Of a stretch of 64,000 nucleotides of DNA, positions 36,046 through 46,372 are shown piece after piece. Numbering within the stretch: position 1 is the first letter of the stretch; each line of letters begins with the position of its first letter. The notes beneath the pieces were generated by a model that saw only the letters and a program-made list of their open reading frames with translations, searched no databases and was not told where the DNA came from. The stretch comes from Helicobacter labetoulli (GTDB lineage Bacteria > Campylobacterota > Campylobacteria > Campylobacterales > Helicobacteraceae), in NCBI RefSeq assembly GCF_003670275.1, contig NZ_QXJF01000007.1:1-64000 (forward strand), in the 5' to 3' direction. The position numbers and the translations under genes were made by a program.

Positions 36046-36903
36046 GTGATTTTAGAGCACGAGCTACCACAAGGGAGCAAGCTATATTTTGATACTTCAG
36101 CAAAGTTAAAACGAGATATAGAATCTTGTGCGATTAGGGCGTTTTATGAGAATGATTATAAAGAGATTGTAACACCTACTTTTAGCTTTTTAGAACATCA
36201 GGGCGATATTTTTAATCGTGAGCTTGTGCGGCTAAGCAGTGAAAGCAATCATCAAATTGGGCTAAGATATGACACAACACTTGATGCTATGCGTATTGTT
36301 ACGAAGCGGATAACGCGTAGCAGTGAGCATAAGAAATGGTTTTATATCCAGCCGGTATTTAGCTATCCTACGACTGAAATTCATCAAATTGGAGCGGAGC
36401 ATTTAGGAGGAGAGAGTTTATCGCCGGTAATGTGCCTAGGTATTGGAATCTTAGCCGAGCTTGGACTAAAGCCATTTTTACAAATCTCAAATATGAAGAT
36501 TCCGCTTTTATGTGCTAAACATAGTGGTGTGAATCTTGAAGTCTTTGCTTCAAATAATGTGGAGCAACTTTTGCAAATGCCTTCATATATCGCAGAGCTT
36601 ACACGCGTAAAAACTAAGCAAGATTTGATTAAAGCCATAGCAAATGCACCTGTGTTTTTAAAAGGGGAGCTTGAAAGGCTGCTAGAGTGTGCGAGTTATT
36701 GCGAGTATGAAAATAGTATTTTTTCCCCTCTTGCGTATGCGCCTAGCTCATATTATGGGGATTTATTTTTTAGAATGTTTTTGGGGAATGCGACTTTGCT
36801 TCAAGGGGGCAAATATAGCGTGTTTGAAGATGGGGTAGAAAGTATAAGCTCGTGTGGCTTTGCGATATATACTGATGAAGTGGTTGAGTGCCTTTTGGCA
36901 TAA
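36046..36903 (+). CDS. HisZ-like ATP phosphoribosyltransferase regulatory subunit (class II aaRS fold)
   Basis: GTG at 36046 has AGGGG about 6 bp upstream; an in-frame GTG at 36031 lacks such a site. The 285-residue protein shows the histidyl-tRNA synthetase-like core (VTPTFSFLEHQGDIF, LRYDTTLDAMRIV, WFYIQPVFSYP) but no anticodon-binding domain. HisZ proteins regulate short HisG in histidine synthesis. Neighbouring purA rather than his genes, it may instead be a moonlighting paralogue. A similar gene precedes purA in Campylobacter, to my recollection. Confidence 0.75.
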   Translation: MILEHELPQGSKLYFDTSAKLKRDIESCAIRAFYENDYKEIVTPTFSFLEHQGDIFNRELVRLSSESNHQIGLRYDTTLDAMRIVTKRITRSSEHKKWFYIQPVFSYPTTEIHQIGAEHLGGESLSPVMCLGIGILAELGLKPFLQISNMKIPLLCAKHSGVNLEVFASNNVEQLLQMPSYIAELTRVKTKQDLIKAIANAPVFLKGELERLLECASYCEYENSIFSPLAYAPSSYYGDLFFRMFLGNATLLQGGKYSVFEDGVESISSCGFAIYTDEVVECLLA

Positions 36904-36910
36904 GTTTTGA

Positions 36911-38182
<1,272 letters not shown>

Positions 38183-38187
38183 GAAGA

Positions 38188-38616
38188 ATGAAAACAAAGT
38201 TTGGTGCGATTGTGAATCTTCGCAAAAATGATATGCAAAGGATTGAGCGTAGCATTATGCAAAATGAAAATAAAATCGCGAGTAAGCAAAGTCAAATAGC
38301 GGCGTTGCAAGAAGAATTTTTAGGGCTTAAAATGCCAAGTGGCGGGGCATTTTATGCTTTTAGGGCATTTGAAGAAACAAAAAATATGCTTTTAGCCCAT
38401 ATCGCCTTGCATTGTGCGGAGTTAGAATCTTTACAAGCAAATAAAGCCCTTTTGCAAGAGCAGTATAAAAAATCGCATATTGAATATGAAAAGGTAAAAT
38501 TTTTGGAAAAAAAAGAGCAAGATTCTATGCTTCAAAAGCTCAAAGAGCAAGAGAGACTTGAGAGTGATGAAATTGCACTTATGCTTTATAGCAATGCAGG
38601 AGGTAGAGCAATATGA
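38188..38616 (+). CDS. FliJ-like coiled-coil flagellar export protein
   Basis: ATG at 38188 follows GAGAAG, 6 bp after the purA stop; a TTG at 38179 is less likely. The 142-residue protein is almost wholly helical and rich in Lys, Glu and Gln, with two long coiled-coil arms, as FliJ is. FliJ is the central stalk of the flagellar export ATPase and binds chaperones. H. pylori has a FliJ-like motility gene directly after purA. Sequence identity to FliJ is weak in general, so the call leans on synteny. Confidence 0.75.
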   Translation: MKTKFGAIVNLRKNDMQRIERSIMQNENKIASKQSQIAALQEEFLGLKMPSGGAFYAFRAFEETKNMLLAHIALHCAELESLQANKALLQEQYKKSHIEYEKVKFLEKKEQDSMLQKLKEQERLESDEIALMLYSNAGGRAI

Positions 38617-39425
38617 ATGTGTATTTGAGATGTGGCTTACTTGCTGTGTTGTGTCTAGGCTCACAGGCTTTGGGAGAGAACTCGCGATTGCTTGATTGCA
38701 GTGCCATTTTTGAAGCGCGCAAGAATGAGGTAAAAGCCCAACTTGATGAGATAGATGAGCGGCAACAAGCCTTACAAGTTTTGCAAAATGCTACGCAAGT
38801 GCTACTTGATGAAAAAGAGCGCCAACTCCAAGATAAGCAAAAAGAGATTGATGAGAAAATCGTTATCTTTGCTGAAGAGCAAGAGAAGGCAAAGGCGGAA
38901 TTAGCGAGTTTGAAAGAGAAAAATAACCAAGAATTAGAGCAAAAAGAGCAGGAATTGCAGGATTTAATCACGCGAAATGAGGAGATTCTAGCCCAAATTA
39001 AACAGGTCAAAGATGATAAAATAGTCAAAGCTTATAAAGGTTTGAAAGAAGCCAAGGCAGCGGCAATTCTCGCCGATATGCCAGAATCTGAGGCTGTGGA
39101 GATTCTCTCTCAAATGGAAGTCAAAGATATGACAAAGATTCTAGGCAAAATGGATACTCAAAAAGCGGCAAAAATCACATCACAAATCCGCCAAGTAGAG
39201 CCAAACCGCTTAAAATCAAAAGATGATGAATCTAAAACTTCACAAAGCCCCAACACACAAGATGAAGATTCTACGCAAACACAGACATTGCAGCAAGAGA
39301 ATGAAGCTCAAGGCGATGAATCTAGCCAAGAGCCAACGCAAGATTCTACAAACGATACAAATCAATCCTCCTTTGATAAATCGCCTAGTGATGAAGCTGC
39401 CACGCAAGAATCTCCCACTCAATAG
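38613..39425 (+). CDS. MotE-like secreted coiled-coil protein with MgtE_N-type domain
   Basis: A signal peptide (about 20 residues) is followed by a coiled coil (about residues 30-135), an MgtE intracellular-type helical repeat (KAAAILADMPESEAVEILSQ and DMTKILGKMDTQKAA, about 145-195) and a low-complexity Gln/Ser/Asp/Thr tail. This order matches MotE-family proteins. The H. pylori gene at this place is linked to motility, and the C. jejuni homologue Cj1496c to invasion and is a glycoprotein. It overlaps the FliJ-like gene by 4 bp. A structural role at the motor is an inference. Confidence 0.8.
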   Translation: MNVYLRCGLLAVLCLGSQALGENSRLLDCSAIFEARKNEVKAQLDEIDERQQALQVLQNATQVLLDEKERQLQDKQKEIDEKIVIFAEEQEKAKAELASLKEKNNQELEQKEQELQDLITRNEEILAQIKQVKDDKIVKAYKGLKEAKAAAILADMPESEAVEILSQMEVKDMTKILGKMDTQKAAKITSQIRQVEPNRLKSKDDESKTSQSPNTQDEDSTQTQTLQQENEAQGDESSQEPTQDSTNDTNQSSFDKSPSDEAATQESPTQ

Positions 39426-39547
39426 CAAAATTACAGAATCTCAGCCCCAAAATGAGCGATAAACTTTTTTTATAAATAACGACTATTCCACTATACAAAA
39501 GGCTACATAGCCCATAAGAAACACTCATTAAAATAACGCTTTTTCAG

Positions 39548-39561
39548 TTGATTTTAATCAA
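39548..39561. promoter_or_regulatory. FNR/CRP-family binding site before the cytochrome-reductase remnant
   Basis: TTGATTTTAATCAA is an exact match to TTGAT-N4-ATCAA, the FNR consensus. A -10 box TATAAT at 39593-39598 lies 31 bp downstream, placing the site centre about 50 bp upstream of the probable transcription start, close to an activating position. It fits oxygen-limited control of a TMAO/DMSO reductase. Confidence 0.65.
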
Positions 39562-39592
39562 GTTTAACTAGAATTAAATCTCCTTAAGTGGA

Positions 39593-39598
39593 TATAAT
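39593..39598 (+). promoter_or_regulatory. -10 box of the torC/torA-like remnant
   Basis: TATAAT in GTGGATATAATGC precedes AAAGGAG at 39606-39612 and the ATG at 39618, giving a very short leader. Confidence 0.5.
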
Positions 39599-39617
39599 GC
39601 AAAGTAAAGGAGAGCAA

Positions 39618-40060
39618 ATGAGCATATTTGCAAGGGTGGCAGTTTGTATAAGTGTGGTGTTTGCATATTCGTATGCCGGAGATGTGAAGTATGCCTCCAA
39701 GGTTAAATCTCTTTATCAAGAGGGGAGTGATAGGGTTGTGGGGAGATTGCTTCCAACAGCTCAAGTGGAGGTGCTAGAGCAAAAGGGCGATAAGGTCTTA
39801 TTAAAGATTGAGGGTTATGCACGGGCTGATAAGCAAGTAGCATTGTATTTTGTCCCTAATCGCAGAATCTTAAATGCGGGATTTTCTAAAAATGCAGATG
39901 TGGAATTTAAGATTACCAAGTCTTTTAAAGAGAGTGAAAGTAAGCAAGAGTGGATAAAAGCCAGTGTCGAGCTATGGAGTGAAAATGTGGATTTGATAGA
40001 GAGTGTGGAGCCACTCTATAAGGAAGCGCAAGAGCTTTTGGAAACTGCTCTGTATGCCAC
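39618..40060 (+). pseudogene. TorC-like c-type cytochrome gene, frameshifted and truncated
   Basis: ATG at 39618 has a strong AAAGGAG site. The protein has a signal peptide (ending YAG, about residue 20) and a domain resembling the haem-site flanking part of TorC-like cytochromes (Cj0265c-type). The haem motif CSVCH is encoded at 40045-40060 but in another frame. CTTTTGG at 40035-40041 needs one more T to join the frames. Right after the haem motif, TMAO-reductase sequence begins, so the cytochrome's C-terminal region is gone. As read, translation runs out of frame and stops at 40133. Confidence 0.75.
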
Positions 40061-41641
40061 GCAAAGCAATATGATAAAGAGTTTATTGAAAACTACACAC
40101 AGGGCTTTGATAAGTTTAGTCAATATCTCTTAGGCAAAAGTGATGGTGTGGTCAAAGATTCTGCGTGGGCATCTAAGATTTGCGGTCTTTCAGCACAAAA
40201 AATAGAATCTTTAGCCAAACTCTTTTTTATAAATCGCACAATGCTAATGTCTGGCTGGGGAATGCAACGCGCTCACCACGGCGAACAAACGCACTGGGCT
40301 TTAGTAACACTTGCGTGTATGATAGGGCAGATTGGTTTGCCCGGCGGCGGATTTGGTTTATCATATCATTACAGTAATGGTGGTTCTCCTACGGCTACGG
40401 CTCCTGTTGTATGTGGCATAAATCTTGGCAATGTCAGTCAGGGTGGTGCGGAGTGGCTTATGCAAGGCAGTGAGAATAACTTTCCCCTAGCACGAATAGC
40501 CGATGCATTGCTGAATCCGGGTAAAAGCATACAGCACAATGGCAAGACAATCACTTATACAGATATTGATTTTATCTATTGGGCTGGTGGGAATCCGCTC
40601 GTGCATCATCAAGATACAAACACTTTCCTTAAAGCGTGGCAAAAGCCTAGAACGATTGTAGTCAATGAGATTTATTGGACGCCAACAGCACGACACGCCG
40701 ATATTGTTATGCCAATTACTACAAGCTATGAACGCAATGACATTTCAATGAGTGGGGACTACTCAAACCTACATATCGTGCCGATGAAACAGCTTGTAGA
40801 AAAGCAGTTTGGAGCCGTAGATGACTATAAAGTCTTTTGTGATTTAGTAAAGGCATTTGGTGTGTATGACAAGTTTAGCGAGAATAAAAGCGAAATGCAG
40901 TGGCTTGAGGAATTTTATAATCAAGCCCTCACGCAATCAAAAGGCTTGTTGTTAGAGCTACCTGATTTTGCGAAGTTTTGGGAGGCAAATGAGCCACTTC
41001 AGTTTGAGATTCCAGTTGAATCTGAAGCATTTGTGCGATATGCGGACTTTAGAGAAGATCCAATTTTAAATCCGCTTGGGACAGATTCTGGCTTGATTGA
41101 GATTTATTCTCAAACGATTGAGAAATATGAGTATAAAGACTGCCCGGCACACCCCACTTGGCTTGAGCCAATAGAATGGCTAGGTATGAAGGATAAGCCA
41201 GCAGAATTTGCACTTATTACCTCTCACCCAGCATTAAGATTGCACTCTCAACTTGCCAATACTTCACTGCGTAAAGAGTATGCTATTGGCGATAAAGAGC
41301 CTATTTGGATTAATCCAAAGGACGCACAGGCTAAGGGCATTAAAACAGGTGATATTGTGAGTGTGAGTAATCAAAGGGGCGAAGTCTTAGCAGGGGCGTT
41401 TGTAACTGATGCAATTAAGCCCGGTGTCGTGCGTTTGTGTGAAGGGGCGTGGTATGATCCACAAGAGCCGGGTAAAGTCGGCAGTATATGTAAAAATGGC
41501 TCACCAAATGTTTTGACTTTAGATATGCCAACCTCTGCTCTTGCTAATGGTAATATCGCACATACAGGACTTGTGAATATCAAAAAATATGAAGGTAGCC
41601 TTGAGCCAATAAGCGTATTCACTCCACCAAAGGGTGCTTAA
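40061..41641 (+). pseudogene. TMAO/DMSO-type molybdopterin oxidoreductase, 5' part deleted
   Basis: From about 40064 the frame encodes YDKEFIENYTQGFDKF, a sequence found in the middle of TorA/BisC/DorA-type reductases, and continues to the normal C-terminus. About 520 residues remain of an enzyme usually near 800-830, so the twin-arginine signal and roughly the first 300 residues are missing. Remaining motifs include GWGMQRAHHGEQ, LPGGGFG, WAGGNPLVHHQD and TARHADIVMP. A GTG at 40148 could start a 497-residue fragment, but without the N-terminal cofactor region it should not be active. Confidence 0.8.
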
Positions 41642-41741
41642 ATCCTCTTCTCAAATATAGAATCTTGGCAGCGTATGCTTAGATTCTATGTGAAGTTTCA
41701 TAGAATCATCTTAAATTAAGCAAGCAATGAGTGATTTTGGC

Positions 41742-41747
41742 TATAAT
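41742..41747 (+). promoter_or_regulatory. -10 box upstream of aroQ
   Basis: TATAAT within TTGGCTATAATAAATG lies 32 bp before the aroQ ATG. AAAGGAG follows as ribosome site. Confidence 0.5.
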
Positions 41748-41778
41748 AAATGTAATTTACAATGCTTAAAGGAGTGAT

Positions 41779-42261
41779 ATGAAAATCTTAGTCATACAAG
41801 GACCAAATCTTAATATATTAGGGCATAGAGAGCCGCATATTTATGGGAATTTCACACTTGATCAGATTCACACAAATCTTCAAAATCAAGCTAAACAAAA
41901 CAACGCAAGTTTGGAGTTTTTCCAAAGTAATTTTGAGGGCGAGATTATTGACAAACTCCAAGAATGTATAGGTGGAGAATATGTCGGCGTGATTATCAAT
42001 CCTGCAGCATTTTCACATACTTCTATTGCCATTGCTGATGCGATAGCAAGCTGTGGTGTGCCTGTGATTGAAGTGCATATCAGTAATATTCACGCACGAG
42101 AGGAGTTTAGGAGCAAAAGCTATACAGGTGCGGTAAGTGCGGGAGTAATTACGGGATTTGGTGCTTTTGGCTATCATTTGGCATTAATGGGAATCTTGCA
42201 AATTGCAAGTGAAGTGCAAGCCTACAAAGCCCAGCAAGCCGCTCAAGCTCAACAAAAATAA
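41779..42261 (+). CDS. aroQ: 3-dehydroquinate dehydratase, type II
   Basis: This 160-residue enzyme makes 3-dehydroshikimate in the shikimate pathway. GPNLNILGHREPHIYG carries the active-site Tyr and Arg region, INPAAFSHTSIAI and EVHISNIHAREEFR hold further catalytic residues. The Ala/Gln-rich tail is longer than the core needs. Its stop overlaps the next start (TAATG), as with H. pylori aroQ-pepQ. Confidence 0.96.
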   Translation: MKILVIQGPNLNILGHREPHIYGNFTLDQIHTNLQNQAKQNNASLEFFQSNFEGEIIDKLQECIGGEYVGVIINPAAFSHTSIAIADAIASCGVPVIEVHISNIHAREEFRSKSYTGAVSAGVITGFGAFGYHLALMGILQIASEVQAYKAQQAAQAQQK

Positions 42262-43301
42262 TGCAGCCTTATTTTATACTTGATGAAAACGCACAATATT
42301 ATGAGTGCGGTTTTAGCTGTGATAATGCTATTGTTGTGCGTGTGGAGGATACGCGGTTTTTCATTACAGATTCTCGCTACACCCTTGAAGCAAAGCAGTT
42401 TTGCAACAAGCATACGGAAGTCATAAGCTCAAATGATTTTATTCAAAGTTTGCTTGGTGTGATAAGTAAGCTTGGTCTTAAACAAATTGCATTTAATCCT
42501 CAAGAGCTAAGTGTGGCGATGTATGAGAAAATTATCTCATCTCTTACAGCTCAAAAATGTGAGCTTGTGGCTCAACCAAACTTTCATCAGCAGCTTAGAA
42601 TCTGCAAAAGTGAAAAAGAAATTGCCCTTATTGCTACATCGCAAAAATTAAACAAAAAGGCTTTCAAGGCATTTGCCAAGCGTATTGCTAAGATTCTAAA
42701 ACAATCCCCGAGCGAAAAAGAGCTGCATTATCAAGTCAAGCAGATTCTAAGCCATTTTGGGACATACGATTTGAGCTTTGAGCCTATTGTTGGTATTAAT
42801 GCCAATGGAGCAAAGCCCCACGCCTTGCCTTCTAGCAAATGTATTTTAAAAAAGAATGATATTTTGCTTTTTGATGCGGGGATTAAGTATAAGCGGTATT
42901 GTTCGGATATGACACGCACAGCGGTCGTATGTAAGGATATACACTTTGGTAAGGAGCAAAAGTTTAAAAACAAGCTTCATAGCAAAATTTATGAGATTGT
43001 TTTGAAGGCACAGGAAAAAACTATAAGCAAAGCAAGAAGCGGTATGAGTGGCAAAGACATTGATGCTATTGCACGAGATGAGATTGAAAAAAGTGGATAT
43101 GGAAAGTATTTTGTGCATAGCACAGGACACGGAGTGGGCTTAGATATACACGAGCTGCCTCGCATTTCACGCTTGAGTGAAGATAGGATTGAAGATAATA
43201 TGGTGTTTTCCATTGAGCCGGGCATTTATCTCCCAAATGAGTTTGGCGTGAGAATTGAAGATGTGGTTGTAATGAGAAATGGACGCGCGGAGATTCTATA
43301 A
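42261..43301 (+). CDS. pepQ: M24-family Xaa-Pro aminopeptidase/dipeptidase
   Basis: The 346-residue protein has an N-terminal creatinase-like domain (residues 1-125) and a pita-bread catalytic domain. All five metal ligands can be read in order: Asp in FDAGIKYKRY, Asp in CSDMTRT, His in STGHGVGLDIHE, Glu in FSIEPGIYLP and Glu in RIEDV. It removes N-terminal residues next to proline. It is coupled to aroQ. Confidence 0.92.
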   Translation: MQPYFILDENAQYYECGFSCDNAIVVRVEDTRFFITDSRYTLEAKQFCNKHTEVISSNDFIQSLLGVISKLGLKQIAFNPQELSVAMYEKIISSLTAQKCELVAQPNFHQQLRICKSEKEIALIATSQKLNKKAFKAFAKRIAKILKQSPSEKELHYQVKQILSHFGTYDLSFEPIVGINANGAKPHALPSSKCILKKNDILLFDAGIKYKRYCSDMTRTAVVCKDIHFGKEQKFKNKLHSKIYEIVLKAQEKTISKARSGMSGKDIDAIARDEIEKSGYGKYFVHSTGHGVGLDIHELPRISRLSEDRIEDNMVFSIEPGIYLPNEFGVRIEDVVVMRNGRAEIL

Positions 43302-43355
43302 AAGTCTAGAATCTTGCCCCTTAGATTCTATGCGATACATTCCAAAAGGGTAGAG

Positions 43356-45317
43356 ATGAAAGAGCAAGCTCTCACACTCTCCCAAATTGCACAAAGTGGC
43401 GATTTAAGTCTGCTTAACACCTATATTACCAAGCGATATGCGATTAATATGGATTTTTTTAGCTCTATTAATGCTAAGCTTTACAATGAACTTCAAGCTA
43501 AGCCTAGTCAATACACGCTTTATTGTAAGGATAATGAGCTGAATATCATTGATATACAAAATAATGCCTTTGTTTATCCAGTGGAAAATGCCAAGCATAC
43601 AATGATTGCTCAAAACCTTAGTTTTGCTGATAATCCTTTAAACAATCCCGCTTTTACACTCTACACTAATCATCTCGCCCTTCACAAGCTAGATTCACAA
43701 AAGATTCCACTCACTGCTCATATCTGCAACCCTATGATTGAGCTTATGCAAAATGATTTTGGTGGGACAAATCGCTTTCATCTCCCTAACAACTTCCTGC
43801 CTAGCAGCACATTTTTTGGGCTTTTGGGCGGTATGTTTTTGCAATTTTTACTTGAAAGGGGCTATTTTTTTCATTCACTGCTACTTTTTGAAGAAGATAT
43901 TGATTTATTTAGAATCTCACTTTACTTTGTGGATTATCCGCTTTTATTTGAATCTGTGAGTGATCGCTCTTGCTACCTTTTTGTGAAGGATTTGCTCCAT
44001 AAGGAATTCGTGCAAAATTATTTCACGCAAAGACGCATTACAAATAATTTTCTCCGCCTTGAGTTGCAGCTTTATGATAGCTCAAAGATTCAGGCTGTTA
44101 GAGATAATGTCGCACAGGCTTATGCGATGAATTCAAGGGGTTGGGGGAGCTTTGATGATGAGATGATAGGGGTGAAAAATACCTTTTGCAATCTCGGTAA
44201 GAGCGAGATTCTGCCCTATCCCATTTTGCATTTGCCACAAAGGGTGAATGTGCCAATATGTGTTGTGGGGAATGGAGCGAGTTTAGATTCTCTTTTGCCT
44301 TTTATCAAAGCAAATATGGATAGAATGATTATTTTTAGCTGTGGGACAGCGTTAAAGCCGCTTAAAAATGCAGGAATTGAGCCGGATTTTCAAATTGAAA
44401 TTGAACGGATTGATTATCTTAAAGGCGTTTTAGAATCTGCACCTTTGGGGGATACCACACTGCTTTGTGGGAATATGGTGCAACCAAGTGCTTTGTGTCT
44501 TGCTAAGGAAGCCTATATGTTTATGCGTGGGGGTAGTGCGAGTGCGTATTTTGGCAGGGCAAAGAGTGTTGTGGAGTTTGCCGCACCTTATGTGGGGAAT
44601 GCGGGATTTGCTCTTGCGTGTTTGCTCAGTGAAGAGGTGCTGATTTGTGGGCTTGATTGTGGGTATATCAAGGGAAAAACAAAACACGCTAAGGGTTCAT
44701 TTTATGGCGATGAGCAAAGTGAGATTCCAAAAAATGCCTATCGTGTGCAGGGCAATATGCAAAGTGAAGTGTATGCTGATGCGTTATTTTCACTCTCTTC
44801 TGCGATGATGACAAAGGCAATTGAAGCTTTTAGTCCAAGGCTTGTTTTGAATCTAGGCGAGGGGGCGTATATCCGCGGAAGTCGCTCTGCTAAGATAGAT
44901 GAGTTTGAGTTAGCCAAAGTAGATAAGGCTCAAGCCATAGCACAGCTTAAGGGTTATATGTGTAAGGACAAGCATAAGGTGCTAAGCGGCGTGGAGCATT
45001 ACACACAAGAGATCAAAGCGTATAAAGAGAATATTTTACAAATGATGAAAGTTAGTGTGCGTGGAAAAAGAGAGCTTTTTGAAAGAATTGATAAGATTCA
45101 GGCTCTAAGTCTTAAAAAGGCGGCAGAAACGCCATTTGTGGGAGTGCTTTTTGAAGGAAGCATCTCACATATTTTGCATAGTATAATGCTATGTGCGTTG
45201 CATATTCCAAATGATGATATTGCTCTATTTTACGCACGATGCGTGGAGCTTGTGGAATCTGGGTTAAACAAAATGGTAATGAGCTACACACTTCTTGCTA
45301 CAACGCATACAAGCTAG
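43356..45317 (+). CDS. Maf/DUF115-family protein (motility accessory factor type)
   Basis: ATG at 43356 follows AAAGGGTAGAG; an upstream TTG at 43314 lacks this. The 653-residue protein has a central DUF115 domain beginning VVGNGASLDSLLPF (near residue 305), with CGTALKPLKNAGIEPDF and CGNMVQP. This fold resembles 6-hydroxymethylpterin pyrophosphokinase and sialyltransferases. In Campylobacter and Helicobacter, Maf proteins transfer pseudaminic or legionaminic acid to flagellin. No other glycosylation genes are near, so the sugar and target are unknown. Confidence 0.85.
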   Translation: MKEQALTLSQIAQSGDLSLLNTYITKRYAINMDFFSSINAKLYNELQAKPSQYTLYCKDNELNIIDIQNNAFVYPVENAKHTMIAQNLSFADNPLNNPAFTLYTNHLALHKLDSQKIPLTAHICNPMIELMQNDFGGTNRFHLPNNFLPSSTFFGLLGGMFLQFLLERGYFFHSLLLFEEDIDLFRISLYFVDYPLLFESVSDRSCYLFVKDLLHKEFVQNYFTQRRITNNFLRLELQLYDSSKIQAVRDNVAQAYAMNSRGWGSFDDEMIGVKNTFCNLGKSEILPYPILHLPQRVNVPICVVGNGASLDSLLPFIKANMDRMIIFSCGTALKPLKNAGIEPDFQIEIERIDYLKGVLESAPLGDTTLLCGNMVQPSALCLAKEAYMFMRGGSASAYFGRAKSVVEFAAPYVGNAGFALACLLSEEVLICGLDCGYIKGKTKHAKGSFYGDEQSEIPKNAYRVQGNMQSEVYADALFSLSSAMMTKAIEAFSPRLVLNLGEGAYIRGSRSAKIDEFELAKVDKAQAIAQLKGYMCKDKHKVLSGVEHYTQEIKAYKENILQMMKVSVRGKRELFERIDKIQALSLKKAAETPFVGVLFEGSISHILHSIMLCALHIPNDDIALFYARCVELVESGLNKMVMSYTLLATTHTS

Positions 45318-45326
45318 ATTCTAGCT

Positions 45327-45864
45327 TCACGCCAAAAAGGTAGCTATAAAGCCCACAAAAAGTAAGGGTAAAATCTTTTGTGTGGAGCGCAAAATTGTAA
45401 GCATAAGTCCAAGGGTAGAGTAGATTAACCCACCGATATGAGCGGATAGAAAAACATTGCATATGTAGGATTGAAGCGAAGTAAGCCCCAGCTCATTTAT
45501 ATCTTCTAGTGTGATGAAGCCTTGAGTATGGAGAAAAGATTCTATTTCTGCAAGCAAAGATGTAAGCTCTATGTCTTTTACCTCAATAAGTGAGCTAAAA
45601 AAGAGTAAAGAGTAGATAAAACACGCCATAAGCCACGCATAGCCTATAAGCATTCCTGTTTTAGCAAATCGCCCTTTTTGTGAAAAAGAGCATAACTCCT
45701 GCTGCAATCCCAATGGGTGCAAGCCAAGTGGGGATATTTGGGATATTATAAACTTTCCAAAAAAGAGAAAAAAGTATGATAAACATCACCCCCACAAATA
45801 GGCAAAATCGCTGGAATCTAAAAAATTGCTGTTCTTTGTAGTTTAGCGTGAAGTCAAATATAAT
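45327..45864 (-). pseudogene. Four-helix membrane protein gene broken by a frameshift, no normal start
   Basis: Two adjacent minus-strand frames together give a coherent protein of about 178 residues with four membrane helices. The upstream frame starts near 45864 (LNYKEQQFFRFQRF) and ends MLFFTKRAIC-stop; the downstream frame continues FAKTGMLIGYAW. Removing one base from the A5G3 run (plus strand 45672-45679) restores one frame. The upstream frame has no ATG, GTG or TTG before the hydrophobic part, only ATT, so the start also looks lost. It lies between the Maf gene and the rplS terminator. Confidence 0.6.
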
Positions 45865-45931
45865 GTCCCTTTTGTGAAAATTCTTACAAGATTAAGAATC
45901 TTATTAGATTCTTGTAAAAGTGGTATTTTAA

Positions 45932-45977
45932 CAAAAAAAACAAATCCCCAAAAAACGCGTTGTCAATTTGGGGATTT
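45932..45977 (-). terminator. Intrinsic terminator of the ffh-rplS operon
   Basis: On the minus strand AAATCCCC and GGGGATTT form an 8-bp stem around a 20-nt loop, followed by a run of eight T. It lies 38 bp after the rplS stop. Confidence 0.8.
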
Positions 45978-46015
45978 AAAACTGAATCTAGGAGTTAAAC
46001 AGAGTGGAGAAAGAG

Positions 46016-46372
46016 TTATTTGCGAAGCTCTTTAATTCTCGCAGCCTTACCGCGTCTTGTGCGTAGGTAGTAGAGTTTAGCACGGCGAACACGACCGATA
46101 CGCAACACTTCTATGCTTTCCAAACTCTCGCTATAAAGTGGGAAAGTCTTTTCTACGCCGATATTGTTTGCACCCATTTTTCTTGTTGTGAATGTTCTAT
46201 CTACGCCATTTCCGCGTATAGCGATACACACACCTTCAAAATGTTGGATTCTGCTTTTATCACCTTCTTGAATCTTTATTCCCAAACGGAGTGTATCTCC
46301 TGCCTTAAATTGTGGCACTTTTCTTTCGCCGATTTGCGCTTTGTTGAAGCTCTCAATATATCTATTTCTCAT
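46016..46372 (-). CDS. rplS: 50S ribosomal protein L19
   Basis: This 118-residue protein lies at the 30S-50S interface. [32 protein letters not shown] and VEKTFPLYS are conserved L19 segments. Its ATG overlaps the trmD stop by 4 bp and it is the last gene of the operon. Confidence 0.97.
   Translation of the reverse strand: MRNRYIESFNKAQIGERKVPQFKAGDTLRLGIKIQEGDKSRIQHFEGVCIAIRGNGVDRTFTTRKMGANNIGVEKTFPLYSESLESIEVLRIGRVRRAKLYYLRTRRGKAARIKELRK

Noticed and set aside
40148-41641. A complete 497-residue molybdopterin oxidoreductase starting at GTG 40148
   Set aside because: The frame is open upstream and encodes further reductase sequence; the N-terminal cofactor region is absent, so it is a fragment.
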